NCBI RefSeq assembly: GCF_024362695.1
Contig: NC_065420.1
Coordinates: 12,129,420-12,193,419 of the forward strand
Length of the DNA: 64,000 nucleotides
Direction: 5' to 3'
Origin: Pectinophora gossypiella
Taxonomy: Eukaryota > Arthropoda > Insecta > Lepidoptera > Gelechiidae
A program made the translations under genes and the position numbers. The notes under the pieces were generated by a model, which saw nothing but the letters and a program-made list of their open reading frames with translations, did not search any database and was not told where the DNA came from. Every line of letters starts with the position of its first letter. Position 1 is the stretch's first letter. This document shows, one piece after another, positions 46,801 through 58,800 of the stretch.

Positions 46801-49800
46801 TGTGGGTTGTGAGGTGACGTACCAACCTCATCAACCCACTAGATTCTCACTGACCTCAACAGTAGTGCTCTCCCGCCAGTTATCGTAAGCAGGTATAGGG
46901 TCCGCTGGTTTCTTCAGTAGAAGACCATACCGTGTGTCATACCGCATCGCCATAGCACGGTGGAGGTACTGATATGCCATCTGCAACAAGATTACGTTAT
47001 GATAGGGTACCGAAGTGTTTGAAAGAGTATTTTATTATGTATTGTTTTAAGTTTACGCGGTTAATGGTGCTAATTCCTCCAGACGCCATCTAATTTTAAG
47101 TTATAACTGTCATTTTCTTATCCACCGAAAAGGAAAGGGACGGATGATTGACAGCTCTTAATTTTAGAAAGAATCAGTAAATGATTGGATAACCCGGGCG
47201 AATCAAAAAGGTATCTCGCTGGTATGCAAACCGTTTGACGTGTGCTGTCAACATAATTCTGTCGGGTTATTGGCCAGTGTAAAATTTTTAGACGGTTGTT
47301 TTAGATTTTTGCTTAAAATTGACGTGTGTTCCATAAATTTTATGCTTGTCGATTACCCGTCCCTTTCCTTTTCGGCGGATAAGAAAATGACAGATATAAC
47401 TTAAAATAAAATTAGATGGTGTTTACAGGAATTAGCACCATTATCATAATTAAAACACATAATGGCCCCGATTCCTGCAGACACCGCCTAATTTTATTTT
47501 AAGTTATATCCGTCATTTTCATATCCGTCGAAAAGGAAAGGGACGGATGATTCACAGCTCTTAATTTTAGGAAGAATGAGTAAATTAATGTGTCGGGTTA
47601 TTGACTGACGTAAAATTTTTAGACGGTTGGTTTAGATTTGTGCTTAAAATTGACGTGTGTTCCATAAATTTTATGCTTGTCGATTACCCGTCCCTTTCCT
47701 TTTCGGCGGATAAGAAAATGACAGATATAACTTAAAATAAAATTAGATGGTATTTACAGGAATTAGCACCAATAACGGCTTCTTACCGCAACCGGGTTCG
47801 GTTGATCATCCCGTGATCATGGCACTTTCAACAGTGTCGAAATATCGGGAGTCTCATATCCCTACTTTAAACGCGGTAAGAACATGATATTATGTGTATT
47901 TTATTATTATTTGGATTTGAGAGGTCTCGAACTGATGCAGCCCGAATGGCCACTGCGACCTTGCGAGATCTATTGCGAAAGGCATAGGTGGAAAATAACA
48001 ACAATAACATAGCGTCACGCCGATGATTTGGCTCAATGTGGCCTCTTTAGCCCCCCAGTTTTTGTAGATAACTATAACTAAACTCACCCGTAAACAATAG
48101 TACTCCTTATCGTTGGCGAAGGAGGCGCCGAGCAGCTCGTACGCCTCTATGGCCTGCGCCCGCGTCACCTCGGGCCGCGCCGCCAGGATCTCCACTACCG
48201 ACGCGCGCGCACGCTCCGCTGCGCACTGCAGGGGGGTCATGCCTGCGGGAATATTTATGTGCTTCACATAACATAAGCTCACAACTATATCCCGATTGGG
48301 ATAGTCAGAGGTACATTCATCGCAAGATACCCACACCTTTCTGTTAGACCAAGGTGATAGCCATATCGCCGTCTATAATAGTCGAGCAAACTGTGTCAGT
48401 GAAAACTGCACTTAAGATAAATTAATAATTCATTGGTGCAACTCCGGTTACGGGTTCGAACCGGCGCTAACTGTTTGAGAAGCAAGCCGGTGAACCTATG
48501 AATAACTTATGAAGTACACATTCCCCGCTGGCGTGGTCGACGTTTTCCCTATTTCAGCGCTTACCAATTAAAAAGCAACCTGTGACGTCATAGAAAAACG
48601 TGACAAAATACGACATACGTGGCACTCTTTATTACATTTTCTTTTTATTAGAAATCATAAATAAGTTAAATAGAATTAAGAAAAGGTACCTTTGTCGCCT
48701 TTAGATCTGTCCTTACTTAGTAATCAAAATTTCAATTATACATATATTTTGATTATTCATAAATACTCACCATGCAATTTTTTTAAGTTTACGCGGTTAC
48801 TACCATAATTAAAACTCATAATAACGGGTTCTTACCGCGTTTAAAGTAGGGATATGAGACTCCCAATATTTCGACAATGTTGCAAGTGCCATGATCACGG
48901 GATGACTGATGAGATTGGAGTGAAGTTGGATATCGGGAGTCTCATATCCCTACTTTAAGCGCGGTAAGAACCCGTTACTATTTGTTTTAATTATAATACT
49001 CACCATTTTCGTTAGTAAGTATCTTGGCGTTATGGTCGATGAGCGCGCACACGACGGCTGCGTGCCCGCACTCGGCCGCGAAGTGCAGCGCCGTGGCGCC
49101 GCACAGCGCACGCTCGTCCACTCGCGCGCCGCTGTCCAGCAGGAATTGTACCTGGAAGGACATACATCAGTACAGTCATGAGCAATATAACAGCACTTTA
49201 GGACTCTGTCGCACTAACATATTAGACATTTAGTGAGACTTACAGTTCAATTTGTCAAAAAAGTTAATGTGAAATGATACCAAAGTGTATACATATTAAT
49301 GCTCGTGACCGTACGTTGTTTGACAGTGCATGTCAATCTGGTTACACCGTATCTTTACAATTTGAGAGGTCACAACGTGAAAGGTCACTGAATGACTCAC
49401 TAATCACTAAATCTCAGAAACTACAAGTGCTAGAAGGCTCAAATTTTGCATGGGAGTTATTTCAGGAGGTAGATGCGCACTAAGACGGCATTGTTGGAAA
49501 TTCAACCCCTAAGGGGTTAAAAATAGTGTTGAAAGATAATATGAAACTTTGTATTTTTTTTCCTTATATGACGCCCTGACTAGGACTCCTGTCCTCCGCC
49601 TCTGAATAGTACTGACAGTTACTGCTGCCCTCTGTCTGTTTGTCTGCGGGCGGAAGGCAAGAGGGAAACCACTGCCATATTTTTCCTTAAAAAGTACCAT
49701 GGAGATGGAGAATGTTACACCGACTTTTTTTTTGACGTGACTTAATGTAGATTTGCCGCAGATGGCATTAACTACTTGGCCGGACAAATGGGGAGCGCTG

Positions 49801-52800
49801 AAGGCTCTCACCCGATACAACGTTTAAGACAACAGGCCTGAGGGTGCCCAGTTGGGCGCGAACCTCGGCTCAGGGCGTCGTCTGAGAGGAAAAATATTTG
49901 AAAGAATTAATCTACCCTAGTGGGTCGATAGCGATAAGCGCTGAATGAGAGAAATCGTCGACCACGCCGGCGAGGTCGGTATCGGGGTCCTGAAGTGTTT
50001 GGTGCCGCGAGCTGATTGGCTGCCTCTATGGCTAGAGTAATCGACAAGAGCATGGCTTATTAGTGATTATGGAGAGTTAACGTTCTATACGTAGTATTAT
50101 TCTTTATTCACACTTTTGCCTACCATTACCCCGTTTTTCACAGGGTCCGCTTACCTAACCTGAAGATTTAACAGATCCGGTTTTTTACAGAAGCGACTGC
50201 CTGTCTGACCTTCCAACCCGCAAAGGGAAAATCAGCCCAATACAGGTTAGGTCACATACCTCCGAAATGCATTTCTCGGAAATGTGGGTTTCCTCACGAT
50301 GTTTTCCTTCACCGCTGAGCACGTGATCCAAACATGAATTCTGGTTTAGGCCTGTGCTGGATTCGAACCTGAGACCTCAAAGTGAGAGGCAAGCGTTTTA
50401 CAAACTGGGCTACCAGGGTCCGCACGGTACTATTCTTTATTTTATGGCTATAATAAACAATACGGCTGCAAATAGTATCTGTCCGTCTAATAATTAGCAG
50501 AATGACGATAAGCTGATTCAGTCATGTTATGACTTCGCAATAAAGTAATTGGTTTATATAAATAAACCTCAAATATACTATAAGGCCGTATTACACTACC
50601 CAATCCATCTGGCCCGATGCGTCGGGATCGGGTGGTGTAATAATTAGAGATGTGCCGACCAGGGAAAGCCGACTAATTGTCGAGCAGCCTCTGTTGTGTA
50701 TTGGTTAGAGCGTTCCGATCTCACGATCCGGTCAGATAAAGTCCGCGTTCGATTCCCGATGTGGACATTGTCCAAATCACTTTATGAGACTGTACCAGGC
50801 TTGTGTCATAAAAACACCCCCACCAACCCGAAGTGGAGCAGCGTGGTGTTATTCAAATTCGAAATTTTATACCTAAACCCGATGCATAGGGGCCTTAAAA
50901 TTGGTTAGTGTGATAAGGTCTATAATACTTTATGTAAGTAAATGCCCTGTAGTTTAACCCTGTCTGGTATGAGATAACGTATCACAAAGTTTACAAATGT
51001 TGAATGGAACCATTATAATGTTTATGTTTGTTTATATTATATTTATATACAATTATTTATACGCCACGACAAAGCTGATAACGTGGGTACTCATAGATTG
51101 AAAAGAGTTTTTTATAGTTCAAAGCTCGTATTTTACTACATTTTTTTTCTTTTTTTGATGTGACTTCTCGACTTAGAAAAATCAAGGGGAGGCCTTTGCC
51201 CAGCAGTGGGATCGTATAGGCTAAATAAGATAAGATGTGACTTATTGTAGATTTACCGCAGATGGCATTAACTACTTGGCCGGACAAATGGGGAGCGCTG
51301 AGGTCTCTCACCCGGTACAGAAATATAAACCTTATCTTATTCTTATCCAGTTTATTCGATCCCACCGCTGGACAAAGGCCTCCCCTTGATTTTTCCACTC
51401 TCGATTTTGCGCGATCTCCGACCAATCCTTCCGATAAGCATTGAGGTCGTCACACCATCTTTTACAGGTATCACTGATGTAGGGAAAAAACCAAACTGCA
51501 GGCACGTGGGCCCGACACGTTTATCGGATGCATCCGGACGCCGGCGAAGTAGTTAATGCCATCTGCGGCAAATCTACAATAAGTCACGTCAAAAAAAAGT
51601 ATGCATCCCACTGGTCACCTCAGGCGGATATACTCGTAGATGTCGAGGCAGACCGCGTGAAAGACAAAAACTATTTCGAATTAAAAAGTAAACCACTCAC
51701 CACGTCCAAATGGCCCTTGTACGCGGCGATCATGAGGCAAGTGTTGTTGTACTTGTTAGCCTTGTGTATGTCGGCGCCGTGCCGCACGAGGTACTTGACG
51801 ATGTCGAGCCTTCCGTCGAAGCACGCCGCGCGTAGGGGCGTGCTCAGTGTCTTCGTAGCGTGGTTCACGTTCGCGCCGGAGCGCACAAGCCGCTTCACTA
51901 TGCCAAGATGGCCGGCCCCCGCCGCGCACCATAGCGCTGTTGCACCTGGAATAAATATTTATTTTTTAAATATAATTGAGGAATGACGGAAATAAAATTT
52001 TAGTTTCACAAATAAATAAATAAAATAAAATTATTTATTTTTCTAATTAATACTTATTTTATATAAATAAAAATATTTATTTTATAAATAAACGTCTCCT
52101 ATTTTTTCCAATTTAAAAATCCGACCCCCGCACGCACACTCATCTTCAACCGCCATCACACTCCCCGTCCCCCTCGCACACACCTCTCTTTCTTCCACGT
52201 TCCATTCAACTTACGTTCCATTCCCACATTATAACATATTAAGTTTTTTTATGGCTGATTCCTGCTAGTGGTTGCTTGGAAAATAGGACAATGACCATAA
52301 CTGTATGAGATCCGTCCCCCCCTTCCAACAGATACTTTATACTTGTTTATTAGTTAGTGTCTATAAAAAGACTACCAATTGGTTTTAGCTTCAAAATCCA
52401 TGGGGTTTAGAAATAAAATAAAACAATGATGTACCAGAAAGTACCCAAAATCATACTCATACAAATATTATCGATCGCCATCGACTCGCAATGAAGAAAA
52501 GTGACATCGTAACGAAAACTTTCAGGCATGATTCAGACCATAGTTCTGAGTTGACATCATGTGAAATTTTCCGTCGCAAAAAATATGAAACTGAAAATAA
52601 TTAAAAAAGCACCAAAAGTTTCATGAATTTTCCGACAGAAAATTCATTAGAATCATCCCCCTCAGTATTCGTTACGATGTCACTAACACTCTGTATACCT
52701 ACCACTTCGAGGATACGCCTGTATCCTAAAGTTATGTAATGTAACATGATAAACGACTTATATTATACGTATATACCTAGCTAAGTTCCACGACTGGGCA

Positions 52801-55800
52801 TAACGGATTACAAGCGTGAGTCTATAAAAATATAAACATACCAATACAAGTCCCACTGCTGGGCACAGGCAACCCCTCCATCAACCGGAGGGGGTATAGA
52901 GCATACTTCAGCACGTTGCTCCACTGCGGATTGGTGGAAGCGCTTTGCCGGCTAAAAGCCCGTGCCCTCCGAAGCATCATCAATCATCATACTTTTTCGG
53001 ACAATGACCTTCCAAACCAGCCTGCAATGTCCTTACCAAACAAAGGACAGTCTCACAAAATGACCTCGACAATGTCCCCATCGGGCATCGAACCCGGACC
53101 TCCAGATCGTGAGCCTAACGCTCTAACCACTAGACTACGGAGCCTGTGGAGTTTATGTATGTGTGTAAAAAAGATTAGGTATAAAAAGGCCGCGACTATC
53201 TCGAGTATGTGAAAAACCAGTAAATGCAGCTTTATTTGGAGAGTTGCCATTTTAAATAAATTCAAATAAACATCTAAAAGACTGCAGGGGTGTTGTTGAT
53301 CAAAATGAAATCGACACACACAGAATACTCTCATCATGACTTGCGCTATTAATCAGATGTGATTCACGGATATTTTGCATCATTCAAAAATATCTTGTGA
53401 TGACTATTTATCTGTCTAAGATTATATTGAGGAGCTCGGTGGCGCAGCGGTAAACGCGCTCCGTCTGCGATTGTTGAAGTTAAGCAACTTTCGCAAAGGC
53501 CGGTCATAGGATGGGCGACCACAAAAAAACAAGTTTTCATCTCGAGCTCCTCCGTGCTTCGGAAGGCACGTTAAGCCGTTGGTCCCGGCTGCATTAGCAG
53601 TCGTTAATAACCATCAATCCGCACTGGGCCCGCGTGATGGTTTAAGGCCCGATCTCCCTATCCATTCATAGGGAAGGCCGTGCCCCAGCAGTGGGGACGT
53701 TAATGGGCTGATGATGATGATGATGATTATTTATCACTCTGGTCCTGTGGTACACCGGCTTGCTTCTCAAACGTGGAGCACTGGCTCGACTTTGACTAAT
53801 AAGCTATTCTTTTTCTATCGTGTGGGTTGTGAGGTGGATTACCAACCCCATCAACCGTGGTGTCACGGTTATTAGTTATTACTGAGCCACCATAGACCCC
53901 TGACGTGACTCATGTAACGACTACTACATCAGTAAGTAGTAACCGGGAGCAACGGCTTAATATGCCTTCCGAAGCACAGATCATCTTACTTTCTTAACGG
54001 CCTTCGTGGTTCAGTGGTTGAGCGTTGTGCTCACGATCCGGGGGTCCCGGGTTTGAATCCCGGTGAGGACAAATCACAACAATCACTTTGTGATCCCTAG
54101 TTTGGTTAGGAACTTACAGTCTGATCACTTGATTGTCCAATAAATTTATCTTAAGTGCATATTTCACTTACACAGTTGGCTCGACTGTTATAGACGGCGA
54201 TGCGGCTCACCACCTATCACGTTGGTCTAACAGAAAGCTCGGTAAAGTGTTGATACTTAGTTTAAATTCCGTAAGGATTATCAGAAAGATATCGAGTACT
54301 CGCACTTAGCAATAAAAAGATAAAAACTTTTTAATTCTTAATGTTTTAAAAATTAATTAAACTCGTATTTTATTGAACAAATAATCGGAAACGCGTCGAT
54401 TGTTTTGGTAAGACGTATATATGATTTTTTTTTACCTTTGATGGGTTTGCTCTTGGCCCCAGACTTGCTCGCCCAAAGCAAGCGAGCTCGCCCAGAAGGT
54501 GCCTGTTCACTCTGGCCTTGAAAGCACCCGGCTTATATGCATTCGGAAATACTTATAGAAGACGGCAGAGAATTCCATTCCATTAGCAGTGCGCATATTA
54601 TTCTTTTCAACGTACATTGCGCACAACCCAAATAGCTGGATTTAAACAGCTGAAAGCTTCCTTTTATGAAGCTCCAAGATTTTTTTGAAATTCATCCCTC
54701 AAGGCCCATCTAGGACACATCGCATCAGCAACATAATGTATACAACTGCATACATTTTGTTGGTGGCGTGCCCGTGGCCCGTGGTTGCTGGTTGCGCCAC
54801 CATGATGTCATAGTGAGAAAGGGCCCTAAGGGGCCGTCCATTAATCATGTGATGTTTTTTTTTTTTGGCATTTCCCCCCCCCCATCCTACATCACGTGTA
54901 TTTTGTAGTACCTACTAAAATAATTGTACGAAACGCCGCTTTCCGGTTCAGTATCGCGCGTTTGCCGAAGAAATAAATACTCGTGATATATTACTACACC
55001 CCCCCCCACCCCCTTGTGATATTTCGTGATTTTTTCATGGACCCTCCCCCCTCTCGAGCCTCGCATGATTAATGGACGGCCCATAAGGAAATGAAATATA
55101 TTCCACACGTAGCAGTAACGTCTACTTATAAATGTAAACAAGTCTTTTATCGTGGAACTATTACATATCTATTGAAGTTGGTAGGTACCTCGTCTAAATC
55201 CTCGATTGAACATCGTAAGGAATGCGAATCATTTGCTACGCGCAAGCGCACTTAGCCGCGTCGACTTCGCGAATGCATTGCCAAAAGAATTTATAAGGGG
55301 GAATTAATAATTATAATTCATAACGAACAAAGGTTCTGGACGGTTGCCAGGAGAGATTTTGCCGGAAAAGTTCCTTTGTGTGGCTGTAACGCCTGGACAG
55401 TCGCGGATAGCGTGAAGCTACGGCATAAAAATGTTTCTTTGTGACGTTCAAGCTGTCTGTCCGGCCTAAAAGCGAAGGCAAAGCCATTCAAACAAAAGAA
55501 AAAAGCAAGAATAAGCTACTTGACAACCTAGTCAAATGAGATACTTTTTACGAAACGTCAACATACACATACATACATAAACTCACGCCCGTAATCCCTA
55601 ATGGGGTGGGCAGAGCCACAAGTAATCAAAGACAACTTGCAGCCACTGTTGATACGATGTCGTAAGCTGGATATGATGAACCTTATGGTGATAAGGGATC
55701 AGCCTATCGCCCATAACATTAGTCCATCATGTTAGAGGACACAAACGCACGTTTACGAAACGTCAAAACGAAAGTTTTTGTGGAGTTTGTATGGAAATAC

Positions 55801-58800
55801 TGTCCTGTGACGTCAGCAGTAAAAGCGGTTAAACGTCGTACTTATTGTCACTGAATTAATAAATAAAATTCGAAAATAAGTAGACAAGTAAAATGGGAAT
55901 GATTTTTGATCGTCTCAGACTGGCTTCTATTTCTAGATTAGCATTTTATAATTTATCTTTGACTCAGCCAAATACCCATCGTGAAATCACAACACATATT
56001 TGTCCTCAATTTAGGAATGACATGCAAGATTTTATTGTTACACCATCTTTAACGCCAAGTTTAAAGATGAAACGATTTTAACGGCTGTTTTATTAGTTTT
56101 CAGAATTTACAGCAATATCTATTATGTGTGTTATCTATTATCTGAAAATAAACATTTTTTTTTTTATGTGACAGAGAATACTTAAAATCACATGGTTTCC
56201 GCTAATTTCCGACGAAACAATACTAGATGATGGGCAGAGAAACCGCGGGTTGAAATATGTACGGTCTCGAGCATTAATATGTACACACTTTGGTACCATG
56301 TCACATTAACTTGTTTGACAAATTGAACTGTAAGTCTCACTAAATGTCAAATATGTTAGTGCGACAGAGTCCTAAAGTGGGTACATTATATTGCTCATGA
56401 CTGTACATATGCTTTCATAGTATCTATCGAATTTTTTTTTGGCGTGACTTATTGTAGATTTGCCGCATATGGCAATAAATACTTGGTCGGAAAAATAAAA
56501 AAGAACACCGCTCAGAACTCTCACTCTATGGAATTATGATAAACGACAACTTCCAAGGAAAAAATAGATTTTTCTTCTTTATTTATAATTATCTTTCCTT
56601 CCGTTCCATTCTTGATGTCAGGGTTATTACTGAGCCTTCAGAAACCTCATGTGACGACGGACATTTAGTAGCCAGATTCATATTAAACAATGAGACAAAA
56701 ATATGTACTTACAATACGTGGTCATTGCTCCGAGATTACAGATAAACAGAGTCAGGAATAACCTCCTTTGTTTAACTCGGTTAAAAATCTGCATAGACCA
56801 AGAACTTGGATGAATCGCTTCAATGCGGCTTTCTTAACCCAACTATACATTTAAAGAGCTCTGACTTGACTTTCCAATCGTTAATCATTGCAAGGACAGC
56901 AAAATTCCAAATCGCAAAAAGCGATTTACTTAGGAAAATCTCAAAATAGGAATTGGCAAGTCACTTGTCTTTGTGTGGATTTGCGTTGCTCTAGTGATCC
57001 GAATCGCCATTTTCCAGGCCCCACGCATACGTTGATTCCACAAATTTACCAGTTATAAATACGTACTTCTCCACGCGCTAGTCGATTTAAAAATAGCCAA
57101 GTCAACGCACTGAAGGCAGTGGAAAACTGAACTTTCAGCCTTTGTTTTCGTTCGGACGCTTTCGCTTTTACAGGGTAATTGACATTGAACTAAATAGGAA
57201 CGGGGGATTGCTATCTGTACTACTTTGTTGGTGTATATAGACTTCATATTCAACTAGCGTTTGCCTGCGGCTTCGCTCGCGTTAAAGTCGGGGCCGCACG
57301 TTCCCCTTTCCTAGTGTACTCTTTAAGTTCCTACCTCGAAAACTTCGAAAAATTCCATATAAAATTTAACCCCCTCTTTGAAGGGGTTGGGGGCAGATAT
57401 CCAAAAAAAAGATGCGAGTTTTTTTTTGTTCGCATACCAATTTTTAGCTTTCTATCTTGAAAATTGCGGAATGCTCCATACAAACTTCCACCCCCGATTT
57501 TAGGGAAGTGGGGTTTAGAAAGAGACAAAAAGTGGCCTATCAAAACATGACATCAATTCGTCGCTCCGTTTTACCGTGAAAGACGGACAAACAGACAGAC
57601 ACGCACATACACTTTCTTATTTATAATATTAGTAATTTAGTGTGGATGTTTATGTAGGTCTTTTTCTCTTGTTTGTTTATCTAGTTCGACGTAAATATTT
57701 TGTCATCATCTCTCTAGCGTTATCTCGTTTTCACAGTGTCCGCGGACCTAACCTGAAGATTGGACAGGTCCGATTTTTCACAGAAACTGCCTGTCTGACC
57801 TGCCAACCCGAAGGGAAAACCAACCCGATACACAGGTCACATACCTCCGAAACGCATTTCTCTCTAGGTTTCTTTACAATGTTTTGTTTTACCGCTGAGC
57901 ACGTTATAATCATTGAACGGAATAAACATAGATATTACCGGAAGAAAACAGTCTTGCTTGTTTGTAAAAAAAATACGTCGCGCCGTAAAAAAAAAGTTTT
58001 AACTGATAAACCCCCGTGTCAGGAGTTCAGGACAGCACATATGTCTAAAGTCGCGTTCATCATGTTGGAAAGGTGGGTGGGTGAATTTCAAAATGTCAAG
58101 TTTGATGGCGAATTTTCATATTAAATAATATTTCGTGAAAAATTGGGTTCCGACATGAAAAAAGGATAGTTCTAGCTAAGAGGAACAAGTTAACTCGTAG
58201 CTAGAACTATCCTTTTTAATGTCGGAACCCAATTTTTCACGAAAAAATTATATGAAAGTTCGCCACCAAACTTGACATTTTGATATTCACCCGTATGTTA
58301 GGTAGGTAGGGTAGGTGTGTCATGATAGGTAGGTCGTATTTGGTAGGTGTTAGATAGGTTATCTCTATGTCAGATAAGGCTTTACACATAATAACCACCT
58401 CACCTTCAATAACATACTCGTCAAACTTGACCGTCCCCTCCGTTTCCAGCCGCACTGGTGGCCGGAACTTCTCCAGCAATATCCTGACTGCGCCCTCGCG
58501 TCCATGCCGCGCAGCCGCGGTCAGTGGTGTGCACTTCACTCCATCGCAACATACGTCCTGGGGAATTGACATCTGTTAGAATTTTACAATGTTTGTTGAT
58601 ATACAGGGTGTTAAAAGTAAAATGATTCCGTGCTTCGGAGGGCACGTTAAGCCGTTGGTCCCGGGTATTAGCCGTAAAAACACCTCCACCAACCCGCATT
58701 GGAGCAGCGTGGTGGAGTATACTCCATACCCCCTCCGGTTGATTGAGGGGAGGCCTGTACCCAGCAGTGGGACGTATATAGGCTGTTAATGTTATGTTAT

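Larger units (their letters stand above)
47039..47895 (+). mobile_element. 12-bp-TSD hairpin element, copy 2 with two nested MITEs (intron 5)
   Basis: Flanked by the perfect 12-bp duplication GTATTTTATTAT (47027-47038, 47896-47907). Two MITEs (47,066-47,439 and 47,464-47,770) interrupt it. Removing them restores GTTTACGCGGTTA...ATCATAATTAAAACACAT...AACGG as in the other copies. Confidence 0.8.

Noticed and set aside
57642..58124. 160-codon plus-strand frame
   Set aside because: It runs through a dispersed repeat and into the left arm of the intron 2 hairpin.
58290..58370. GGTA-rich tract with TTAGG words
   Set aside because: Irregular GGTA/GTAG words, not a TTAGG array.
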